This document shows, piece after piece, positions 16,938 to 23,573 of a stretch of 23,573 nt of DNA (position 1 is its first letter; each line of letters begins with the position of its first letter). This DNA is from a virus. The notes beneath the pieces are model-generated. The model was not told the DNA's origin and made no database searches. It saw only the letters and a program-made list of their open reading frames with translations. The stretch spans positions 1-23,573 of the IMG/VR virus record IMGVR_UViG_3300032291_003341; one strand, written 5' to 3'. The position numbers were made by a program, and so were the translations under genes.

Positions 16938-17209
16938 TAGTAGTAACAATAATATTAGGCTTAATGGTCGTGGTCTTAGGATTCACGACCTTTAATCTTC
17001 TTAAGAAAAATGAACGCCAAGAAGATATCTTAGCAGGTTATATGGAGTACCTAAATAAAATTTCAGGCCTAATTGAATTTTCAGATAAAAAACTTAAAGA
17101 AGTAGATCATAAAGGTTCATTTGAGTCTGATGATGAAGTAGGATTCTTTTTCCAAGAAATAAAGCAAATTCAAGAAACATTAAATGCTTTTAAAATTAAA
17201 AATTTATGA
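16934..17209 (+). CDS. Membrane-anchored coiled-coil protein, 91 aa
   Basis: N-terminal span (IVVTIILGLMVVVLGFTTFNLL, residues 2-23), followed by a charged helical region (KKNERQEDILAGYMEYLNKI, then FFFQEIKQIQETLNAFKI). It overlaps both neighbours by 4 nt (ATGA). Unrecognised; small anchored coiled coils of this kind are frequent beside late regulators in T4-like marine phages. Confidence 0.8.
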   Translation: MIVVTIILGLMVVVLGFTTFNLLKKNERQEDILAGYMEYLNKISGLIEFSDKKLKEVDHKGSFESDDEVGFFFQEIKQIQETLNAFKIKNL

Positions 17210-17922
17210 TTGAAATACAAGAGGCTAAAAAAAGAAAACCTAAAGGTGTTCAATATTTTACCCAAGATACAGAAAACGCTATCAATGAGTATAATACAAC
17301 TAATGATTTTGAATTAAAAGATAAAATATATCGTGAACGTATTCATTATGCTTTCTTTAAATTAACAGAGAATATTATTCATACTTTTAAATTTTATTAC
17401 ACAGAAGTAGATAATATTCAAGATTTACAACATGAAGTAATAACATTTTTACTTTCTAAAATACATCTATTCAACCCAGCTAGGGGAGCAAAAGCATTCT
17501 CGTACTTTGGTACTATTGCGAAACGTTACTTAATTATTACTAATACTAAAAATTATAAGAAACGAGTGGATAAAGCACCTATTGAAGAAATTGAATCAAA
17601 TGAAGATTTTTCTTATAGAATAGATGAGGGTTCGTCTCAAGATAGGTTATCTAACTTTATAGATGAGTATGTTACTCATTGCACTAGCCATATTTATACT
17701 TTATTTCCTAAAGAAATTGATGCTCAAATAGCAGATGCTATTCTTGAGTTATTTCGTAAGAGAGAGGATATAGACGTCTTTAATAAGAAAGCACTATATA
17801 TATACATTCGTGAGATTATTGATGCTAAAACCCCTAAAATCACTAAGATAGCCGACAGATTATATAATATATTTAAACAGCATTATTATTTTTATCTAGA
17901 AAACGGATACACAAATTTCTAA
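17206..17922 (+). CDS. 55: gp55-like late-transcription sigma factor, 238 aa
   Basis: Residues 40-115 resemble sigma region 2 of T4 gp55-type factors: a helix with DLQHEVITFLLSKIHLFNPA (73-92), then the key segment GAKAFSYFGTIAKRYLIIT (94-112). 'KAFSYF.TI.K.YLI' is the pattern typical of gp55 homologues, which direct RNA polymerase core to late promoters together with a sliding clamp. The C-terminus is divergent and helical. An ATGA overlap couples it to the preceding membrane protein. It sits directly before the baseplate genes, which fits control of late genes. Confidence 0.68.
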   Translation: MIEIQEAKKRKPKGVQYFTQDTENAINEYNTTNDFELKDKIYRERIHYAFFKLTENIIHTFKFYYTEVDNIQDLQHEVITFLLSKIHLFNPARGAKAFSYFGTIAKRYLIITNTKNYKKRVDKAPIEEIESNEDFSYRIDEGSSQDRLSNFIDEYVTHCTSHIYTLFPKEIDAQIADAILELFRKREDIDVFNKKALYIYIREIIDAKTPKITKIADRLYNIFKQHYYFYLENGYTNF

Positions 17923-17927
17923 TGTTC

Positions 17928-17937
17928 ATATTTATAA
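17928..17937 (+). promoter_or_regulatory. ATATTTATAA motif before the tail genes
   Basis: A perfect copy 11 nt before ATG 17948, at the head of the baseplate block; the best candidate for a late promoter of this phage. Confidence 0.45.
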
Positions 17938-17947
17938 CTAAAACATT

Positions 17948-18289
17948 ATGAATGGATTAGACAATGTTGTATTTGGTAAGAAAAAATTCTCTGATATATT
18001 AGAAGAGATTTATACCAATCAACAAAAGAAAGACAAACAAATATCTATCCTAATATCAGAACTTAAACCACTTGTACAAGAGATAGGTGACGCTACTCTT
18101 ATTGTTCCTTTAATTAAAGAATATTTAGAAATAAGTGTTAAAAATGATGAACAGTTAATTAAGATGGCTACTATCATCCAACGTATTATGAATAATAGTA
18201 CTGGGCCAAACGATGGCAGTTTTGGTATATCTGAAGAAGAAAAACAACAACTGTTAGCGGAGTTAGATAAATTTAAAACTGAAGAATAA
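17948..18289 (+). CDS. Hypothetical helical protein of the tail block, 113 aa
   Basis: Helical, charged protein with a coiled-coil-like core (FSDILEEIYTNQQKKDKQIS, then ELKPLVQEIGDATLIVPLIK and EYLEISVKNDEQLIKMATII). Ends in an acidic helix. Such small helical proteins often precede baseplate hub genes in T4-like marine phages. It overlaps the next gene by one base (TAATG), so it is coupled to the baseplate hub. Confidence 0.8.
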   Translation: MNGLDNVVFGKKKFSDILEEIYTNQQKKDKQISILISELKPLVQEIGDATLIVPLIKEYLEISVKNDEQLIKMATIIQRIMNNSTGPNDGSFGISEEEKQQLLAELDKFKTEE

Positions 18290-19575
18290 TGGCTCAAGTT
18301 AATTTTGGTTCCTCAAATAGTACTCCATCCTACTCTAGTTATACTGGTATTCAATCTCAAATGACACTTGGGGTCACACCCGCCCGAGTAGTAGATATCA
18401 TATTAGATAATACTCACCCTAAATTTAAAACATATGGTGAATGGAGTAGTATTGGTATAGTATTTTTTACAACAAATATAACTAATCAAGTACCCCTAGG
18501 TTATACTGGAAATCTTGTAGTTAATACTGACCAACCAATAGCTTATCCTATTCAAGCAAATATAAAAAATTACCCATTAATTAATGAGATAATATATGTA
18601 TTATATTTACCTAGTAATGAATTATTAGATAATCCATTACAGAGAATACCTTATTATTTACCTCCTATCAATATATGGAATAGTCAACACCATAATGGTA
18701 TCCCCACAGTAGAACAAGCTGCTACCCAAAATATAGCAGATGATTATCTAAATACAACTGATGGTAATTTTCGCCAAATTACAGATGATAGTTCTGATGT
18801 CTATTTAGGTACAACATTTAAAGAAAAAATAAATACATATCCTTTATTACCATATGAAGGTGATATAATATATGAAGGTAGATGGGGTAATTCAATACGA
18901 TTAGGTTCAACTGTTACTGATGCTAATATACCTAATGAATGGTCTTCTGTTGGTGATAATGGTGATCCTATTACTATTTTAAGAAATGGCCAAGGATCTG
19001 ATCCTAAAGAACCATGGATACCTCGTTTAGAAGAAATAAATAATGATGCTTCATCTATTTATCTTACATCTACTCAAAAATTACCTTTATTTACTGTTAG
19101 TAATATTAATGATTCTTTTGATAAAGCTACATCATCTATACCTACTTCCCCCTCTCAATATGAAGGAAACCAAATAGCATTAAACTCAGGACGTTTAGTA
19201 TTTAATGCTAAATCTGACTCTATAATTCTAAGCTCAGAAAAATCAATGCATTTAACATCTAATGATATAATTGGAATAGATGGAGCAAACCAGATATCTA
19301 TTTCAGCCCCAACTGTATACTTAGGATCAGCTATAGGAGTTGAAGGACTTCAAATCCAATCTTTAGTTTTAGGTGAAAATCTAAACCAAGTATTATCAAG
19401 TATATCTACTTTTTTAAATACACTAGGTATAGCATTTTCTGTAGCTACGGATAGTATGGGGGCACCTATTATATCCTTAAATACAATAGCACAAGATGCT
19501 CAAACATTAAGTAAAAATATTACCAATGTAGTTAATAGTAAAGATTTATTATCTAAAACAGTTAAAACAGTATAA
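18289..19575 (+). CDS. Baseplate hub/spike protein, gp5-like with OB-fold, 428 aa
   Basis: Residues about 28-125 read as the OB-fold domain of gp5-like hub proteins: VTPARVVDIILDNTHPKFK, then NIKNYPLINEIIYVLYLPS, the strand pattern seen in myovirus hubs. The C-terminal part (about 290-355) has short beta repeats (GRLVFNAKSDSIILSSEKSM; IDGANQISISAPTVYLGS) like a spike beta-helix, and it ends in a helix. No lysozyme domain is visible. It should lie at the centre of the baseplate and pierce the host envelope. It is followed after one base by the next structural gene. Confidence 0.72.
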   Translation: MAQVNFGSSNSTPSYSSYTGIQSQMTLGVTPARVVDIILDNTHPKFKTYGEWSSIGIVFFTTNITNQVPLGYTGNLVVNTDQPIAYPIQANIKNYPLINEIIYVLYLPSNELLDNPLQRIPYYLPPINIWNSQHHNGIPTVEQAATQNIADDYLNTTDGNFRQITDDSSDVYLGTTFKEKINTYPLLPYEGDIIYEGRWGNSIRLGSTVTDANIPNEWSSVGDNGDPITILRNGQGSDPKEPWIPRLEEINNDASSIYLTSTQKLPLFTVSNINDSFDKATSSIPTSPSQYEGNQIALNSGRLVFNAKSDSIILSSEKSMHLTSNDIIGIDGANQISISAPTVYLGSAIGVEGLQIQSLVLGENLNQVLSSISTFLNTLGIAFSVATDSMGAPIISLNTIAQDAQTLSKNITNVVNSKDLLSKTVKTV

Positions 19576-19576
19576 T

Positions 19577-21154
19577 ATGAATATATTTAAAGGAACTGTA
19601 CGAGACCAAAATGGTAAACCTATCCTCCAAGCTAAGATCCAAATAACCCAAGGAAATGTGGTTTATCAAAGTAGTGGAAGTTCTTTCACTAATGAAAATG
19701 GAGAATTTAGAATACAAATAGATGAAGCCATTGTCACTAGAGACGTTACTTTAACAGTTACTAAAGACGGAAGAGAGCTTAGATCTATTTCTAACCCCGG
19801 TGTTACATCTAATATTACCGCTCCCCTTACCCAAATCTCAGCACAAGAAGGTGGAGAAATATTTTTAAAAGGTAAATATAAAGGTGGTGAGTATTATTTT
19901 ACATCATTAGGGGGTAAAGGTAATGCCGGGGATATAATAAGGGATGAATTTGACTCTAATATGAAAGAAGTAGAAGGTCTTCTTAAAAATGGCGCTAATA
20001 CTAATATCCTTATAGACTTAGTAATCACAGGTTCTGAATCACAAATTCCAAACACGGACAATGAACTATTCCTCCCTGATGGTAAAACCAAAAATTCTAA
20101 TTATGGGAAATCTCTTACAGAACAAAAAGAACTAGCTAGAAGAAGAGTAAATTATTTAAACCAGCATGTAAGAAATGATCTATTTAAATTAGATGGAGGA
20201 AGATGGATTGGTTATTATGATCCAACTATTTCATTACAAGTTAATGGTCCTGCTTACCCTAGCACTAGTGGTCGGGTTAATTACACCGATTATCAATATG
20301 TATCTGTATCTGCTAAACCAAGAAAATGTTTATGTATTACAACATATGTTACCCCAACACCTGCATCCGCTGGGGAGATAAAAAGTATCCCTTATATACC
20401 CTCAAACGCAAAATATATTAGTTTTATCGCATTTGGAATACCTGATAGATTTGGTTTTAATAATTATCTTTTACCATATTATATTTTTCGGTCTATGCTC
20501 TCTGAAGGTGTCCCTGAAGAAGATATTAGAAATCCTTGGAGTATATTCATATATATGTTTTTATATCTTAGTAATAATAAAAGCACTGCTTTTTTAGATG
20601 TTACAACTCCTGGATTAAAATTAAATTATACTACTCTTATAAATAAAAATATATACGGTGGTGGTACAGCGGCTGATATAAATGAGTATAATACAGATTC
20701 TTTAAAATACTACATAAAACAATTAAAGAATACTTTAAACCCAAGTTATACTGAATCGCGCCTCCGAAAAAATATAGATCTTATAGAGGCTTTTGATAGG
20801 TTATTAACCGATTACCCAGACGCATTTACTATCGATTACCAAAATCCTGATGGTTCAGTATCAATAAGATCCGTTACATCAAGTGACCCATATGAATATA
20901 AATCTAGAAGTATAGAACGATTTTTTCAAAATTTAATTGATAATAATGTTAAAATAGCGGGTATAGATGTAAGATACCAAAGAGATGTAGCAATAGATAT
21001 TACTTTACCTGAATGTGGACTTACACCAAATGGGCTAGGTAATACAGCAATAGGAATTAGTAGCGACCCAGTACGACTAGCATCCCAGTGGGCTTATGTT
21101 GTATGTGATCAACCATTTCATAATTGGCCACAAGGTTCGGGTGGTGGTGGGTAA
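19577..21154 (+). CDS. Baseplate/tail protein with transthyretin-like and OmpA-like regions, 525 aa
   Basis: Residues 1-88 form a carboxypeptidase-regulatory/transthyretin-like beta domain (FKGTVRDQNGKPILQAKIQI, then FTNENGEFRIQI). Residues about 140-200 resemble an OmpA-like fold: ILIDLVITGSESQ, then LTEQKELARRRVNYLNQHV, the usual 'I.I.G..D...N..LS..RA..V..YL' layout, which would suit peptidoglycan contact. The rest is unrecognised and ends in a SGGGG tail. It immediately follows the hub gene. Its stop lies three bases from the stop of the converging gene at 21158. The structural role is inferred from position. Confidence 0.65.
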   Translation: MNIFKGTVRDQNGKPILQAKIQITQGNVVYQSSGSSFTNENGEFRIQIDEAIVTRDVTLTVTKDGRELRSISNPGVTSNITAPLTQISAQEGGEIFLKGKYKGGEYYFTSLGGKGNAGDIIRDEFDSNMKEVEGLLKNGANTNILIDLVITGSESQIPNTDNELFLPDGKTKNSNYGKSLTEQKELARRRVNYLNQHVRNDLFKLDGGRWIGYYDPTISLQVNGPAYPSTSGRVNYTDYQYVSVSAKPRKCLCITTYVTPTPASAGEIKSIPYIPSNAKYISFIAFGIPDRFGFNNYLLPYYIFRSMLSEGVPEEDIRNPWSIFIYMFLYLSNNKSTAFLDVTTPGLKLNYTTLINKNIYGGGTAADINEYNTDSLKYYIKQLKNTLNPSYTESRLRKNIDLIEAFDRLLTDYPDAFTIDYQNPDGSVSIRSVTSSDPYEYKSRSIERFFQNLIDNNVKIAGIDVRYQRDVAIDITLPECGLTPNGLGNTAIGISSDPVRLASQWAYVVCDQPFHNWPQGSGGGG

Positions 21155-21157
21155 CAA

Positions 21158-21502
21158 TTATTTTTTATTTTTAAAAAACTCATATGCCTCCTTTGGCCCC
21201 ATTTCAATCAATGTAAACACTCTCTTCCCCTCAGAATCTACTTTATAATACCAGTATTTAATAGATTTAAAAGTGTAATCATAAAAATCATAATTACCCC
21301 AATCCCACTCAATCATATCAAAACTTACACCCCAGTAATTTGCTAAAGTAAAAAACCATAAATCAGAATGCACATGCCCCATTGCGTAAGCTTCATTTAG
21401 TGTTTCTTCAAAACTAAAGGCTTCCGTTTTTAAAGTATCTTGTGTTTGGGTAAATCCATTTACCCCGACTAATAAACTGATAATAACTAATATTTTTTTC
21501 AT
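21158..21502 (-). CDS. Secreted aromatic-rich protein, 114 aa (moron candidate)
   Basis: The only clear gene on the minus strand. It begins with a Sec signal peptide (MKKILVIISLLVGVNGFTQ, cleavage near residue 16-19), in the style of flavobacterial exported proteins. The mature part is rich in Trp, Tyr and Phe (HSDLWFFTLANYWGVSFDMI, then EWDWGNYDFYDYTFKSIKYW). It has its own promoter on the same strand and converges on the tail gene. It is not structural by orientation; it more likely alters the host surface or blocks other phages, but no family is recognised. Confidence 0.85.
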   Translation of the reverse strand: MKKILVIISLLVGVNGFTQTQDTLKTEAFSFEETLNEAYAMGHVHSDLWFFTLANYWGVSFDMIEWDWGNYDFYDYTFKSIKYWYYKVDSEGKRVFTLIEMGPKEAYEFFKNKK

Positions 21503-21519
21503 AACCTTTATTTTATATT

Positions 21520-21552
21520 ATAAATATAATAAACATAACTTGGAAAGCCAAA
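21520..21552 (-). promoter_or_regulatory. Phage promoter on minus strand
   Basis: Read on the minus strand, TTTGGCTTTCC starts at 21552 and TATATTTA at 21528, with exactly the same 24-nt offset as the forward promoters. It drives the secreted-protein gene. Confidence 0.85.
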
Positions 21553-21572
21553 CATAATTCCGTATCTTTTGC

Positions 21573-21582
21573 ATATTTATTA
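21573..21582 (+). promoter_or_regulatory. ATATTTATTA motif
   Basis: A late-type motif 24 nt before ATG 21607, restarting rightward expression after the reversed gene. Confidence 0.35.
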
Positions 21583-21606
21583 CAAATAACTAATCAAATA
21601 TAAATA

Positions 21607-22884
21607 ATGAATGTAAGTTATACATACTTAGGAAGATATGATGGTGATACTATATATGTTGATGTTAGAAATAACCTAAGATTAATAGGAGAAAGAAAAT
21701 TTAGTACTATTACATATACTGTAGATAGTGCTGTAGCTACTATAAAAGAGGAAGGAAATAATTTTGGGTTTAGTTTTGATGGTGAGTATTACCCTCCTCA
21801 AAATAATAATACCACCAACACCCCACCTCCTACCACCTCCTCAGAGCCATATAATCCTGAAGACCTTAACATCCAACCTACAGAAGGAGCAATAGATGGC
21901 TATGAATTTAATCTACCTCGGATTACTCTTATAGAAACCCCAGATATTATCAACCTAACTACACTCCAAACTAATGATGATTTAAAGCAAAAAGAAAATA
22001 GCCAATTAAAAGCCCAACTAGAACCCCAACTATCAGTCCAAGATAAGATAGCTAATACAATTAATGCTAAAAAGGAACTTATTAAAGTATCATTAATACC
22101 TTTTGTATTAACATTATTAGCATCATTTGGAGCTACTGCTCTACAAGCTATAATAAAAAAACTACCTTTATCTCCTGAACAACTAAAATCATTAATTAGT
22201 TGCCCCTCTTCTGCTAAAATAAGTAGTCTTATTAAAAAAAGAAATTCATTAGTAAAGCAATTAAATAATATATATACTATAATTAATACATTAACAAAAA
22301 CACTTGCTATAACAACCGCAGTAATAACCGCGTTAACAATAGGGGTATCATTAGCAAAAGCCCTTCCTTATCCTTCTATAGGTATCCCACCATTAGGTCT
22401 ACCCCCACTCACAGCAGGGCAGCAAGCTACATTAGCTGATGGGTTAAGATTACTTCAAGAATCATTAATTAAAGCAGGCATAACAGTAACTATATTAACT
22501 TTATCTGTTGGTTCATTTGGTATTCTTTTAGGTAAAATAATTGATTTATTAAATTCATTAGATATGTTATTACAACATTGTGCTGAAGACCAAGATATGG
22601 ATTTTGAGCAAATAAATGATGAAATTAATGCATTAGCTAACCCAACAATTGAAGCCACACAATCCCCTGAAAATGGAAGTAATAATACTTACAAAGGATT
22701 TACACTTGAAGTAGTCATAAACCAACAAAACACAAGTAAATACATACAACGTTATGCCCAGGCATTAACCCCACAAGGAGTTCCAGTACTAAAAACAGAA
22801 CCATCTTTTGCTTCTGATCCATCAGTATTAGTATCTCAATTAAAATTCATAATAGATTCAAATCCTAATATAACAGCTGAATAA
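21607..22884 (+). CDS. Tail-region protein with three hydrophobic segments, 425 aa
   Basis: N-terminal beta domain (VSYTYLGRYDGDTIYVDVRN, 3-22), a Pro/Thr/Asn-rich linker (about 62-90), then hydrophobic segments at about 160-183 (KVSLIPFVLTLLASFGATAL), 232-254 (TLAITTAVITALTIGVSLAK) and 291-314 (GITVTILTLSVGSFGILLGK), and a C-terminal soluble domain. The segments flanking a Pro-rich turn (PSIGIPPLGLPP) could insert in a membrane during DNA entry. Genes of this kind lie near gp25 in several T4-like phages; the role is inferred from position only. Confidence 0.7.
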   Translation: MNVSYTYLGRYDGDTIYVDVRNNLRLIGERKFSTITYTVDSAVATIKEEGNNFGFSFDGEYYPPQNNNTTNTPPPTTSSEPYNPEDLNIQPTEGAIDGYEFNLPRITLIETPDIINLTTLQTNDDLKQKENSQLKAQLEPQLSVQDKIANTINAKKELIKVSLIPFVLTLLASFGATALQAIIKKLPLSPEQLKSLISCPSSAKISSLIKKRNSLVKQLNNIYTIINTLTKTLAITTAVITALTIGVSLAKALPYPSIGIPPLGLPPLTAGQQATLADGLRLLQESLIKAGITVTILTLSVGSFGILLGKIIDLLNSLDMLLQHCAEDQDMDFEQINDEINALANPTIEATQSPENGSNNTYKGFTLEVVINQQNTSKYIQRYAQALTPQGVPVLKTEPSFASDPSVLVSQLKFIIDSNPNITAE

Positions 22885-22888
22885 TCAA

Positions 22889-22898
22889 ATATTTATAA
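22889..22898 (+). promoter_or_regulatory. ATATTTATAA motif
   Basis: A perfect copy four bases before ATG 22903. The distance is too short for a -10 box unless translation starts elsewhere. Confidence 0.35.
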
Positions 22899-22902
22899 TC
22901 AT

Positions 22903-23256
22903 ATGAAAATCGACAGTTTAAAAAAACTAATAAAAGAAGCAGTACGTGAAGTAATTCAAGAAGAATTAAAAGATATTTTGCTTGAAGCAGTTAAATCACC
23001 TAAAGCAATAGTACAGGAAACATATGCTCCTGCTCCTACCTACCACCAACCAGTTACTTCAACTGTGAATCATGATCTTAAACGTAACTTAAGAAGTATG
23101 ATTGGAGGTGAATTTGACACAGTGATATCTGCTAATTCATCACATGCACAGCCTACTTACACTCCTCCTCCAGTAAATACAGCGGGTGAGGGATCAAGTT
23201 TACCAGGCGGAGAAGTAAGTTTAGATCAAATAATGGGAATAATGAATAATAAATAA
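22903..23256 (+). CDS. Hypothetical tail-region protein, 117 aa
   Basis: The N-terminus is a charged amphipathic helix (SLKKLIKEAVREVIQEELKD), then a Pro/Ala/Thr-rich flexible part (YAPAPTYHQPV; QPTYTPPPVNTAGEG) and a short C-terminal helix (SLDQIMGIMNN). This layout is seen in small virion proteins of T4-like marine phages. Its stop overlaps the start of the gp25-like gene (TAATG). Confidence 0.78.
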   Translation: MKIDSLKKLIKEAVREVIQEELKDILLEAVKSPKAIVQETYAPAPTYHQPVTSTVNHDLKRNLRSMIGGEFDTVISANSSHAQPTYTPPPVNTAGEGSSLPGGEVSLDQIMGIMNNK

Positions 23257-23573
23257 TGGCGTATAGAGTATCACAATATACAACTGAGAATTTTACAACT
23301 AGTTCTAGAGCTTATTCAACTATAATAGGACTGCAAATTCCATTTCATGGTATATCATCTTCCCTTTCTTTTTACGGGACTGATGCTGTGTTTACTTCTA
23401 ATTTCACAACTCGAGATCAAATTAGATCAAACATCATTAATTTTTTATTGACAGATCAAGGTGAAATATATATGAATCCTCAATTTGGTTCTAGTTTAAG
23501 AAGATACATATTTTCAAATATTACTAATGAATCATACACATTCAGCAAACCTGGTTCTCCCTCATTTACTAAT
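23256..23573 (+). CDS. 25: gp25-like baseplate wedge protein (3' end outside window)
   Basis: The first 106 residues are present. TTRDQIRSNIINFLLTDQGE (51-70) followed by IYMNPQFGSSLRRYIF (71-86) is the signature of the T4 gp25 / contractile-tail sheath-initiator family ('...L.T..GE....P.FG..L...LF'). The protein links the baseplate wedge to the tail sheath. ATG 23256 overlaps the preceding stop, so it is translated as part of the tail operon. The frame is open to the right edge. Confidence 0.9.
   Translation, partial: MAYRVSQYTTENFTTSSRAYSTIIGLQIPFHGISSSLSFYGTDAVFTSNFTTRDQIRSNIINFLLTDQGEIYMNPQFGSSLRRYIFSNITNESYTFSKPGSPSFTN

Noticed and set aside
1-23573. CRISPR array
   Set aside because: The short repeats found have no regular spacers of CRISPR length and no cas genes are present.

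Overview
This window is part of the genome of an AT-rich, T4-like myovirus that very probably infects a member of the Bacteroidota, most likely a flavobacterium. The myovirus call rests on a gp25-like baseplate wedge protein at the right edge, an OB-fold baseplate hub protein and a gp55-like late sigma factor. The host call rests on about twenty copies of one promoter, TTTGGC(T/C)...TATATTT(A/C), which matches the Bacteroidota -33 TTTG / -7 TAnnTTTG architecture. One secreted protein also has a typical flavobacterial signal peptide.

Layout. Positions 1-9.97 kb are an accessory region of many small, mostly unrecognised genes. They are arranged as short cassettes, each with its own promoter, one to four genes and often a hairpin terminator. 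Recognisable members are a RadA-like ATPase (3540-4343), an HNH endonuclease (5201-5620), a small helix-turn-helix protein (6405-6614) and a protein with a caspase/CHAT-like His-Cys arrangement (8917-9465). This region also has two GC-rich arrays of related 12-13 nt units (1461-1968 and 4363-4506) and an exact 122-bp duplication carrying a membrane microprotein (5646-5767 and 9491-9612). Positions 9.97-15.4 kb carry further small genes, a GNAT-like protein, a DUF932-like protein and a holin-like membrane protein. From 15.4 kb the gene style changes to longer genes in tight overlaps: an HD phosphohydrolase, the gp55-like sigma factor, then baseplate and tail genes to the right edge. One reversed gene (21158-21502) interrupts the tail block and has its own copy of the phage promoter.

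RNA genes. Three canonical tRNAs are present: Leu(UAA), Thr(UGU) and Met(CAU). Four more loci (5788-5980, 6025-6107, 11284-11389, 14907-15047) keep a tRNA acceptor stem, D-stem and T-arm, with compensatory differences between copies. Their anticodon region is abnormal and two carry a hairpin inside the D-loop. Next to them lie other folded RNAs closed by 8-9 bp helices. Each RNA cluster shares an operon with a tiny single-span membrane protein. These RNAs and the 12-13 nt arrays are the most unusual content of the window.

How it fits together. The TTTGGC promoters probably serve host RNA polymerase during early/middle expression of the accessory cassettes and RNA operons. A second motif, ATATTTAT(A/C/G)A, sits just upstream of several genes in the structural half and may mark late expression directed by the gp55-like sigma factor; that link is inference.
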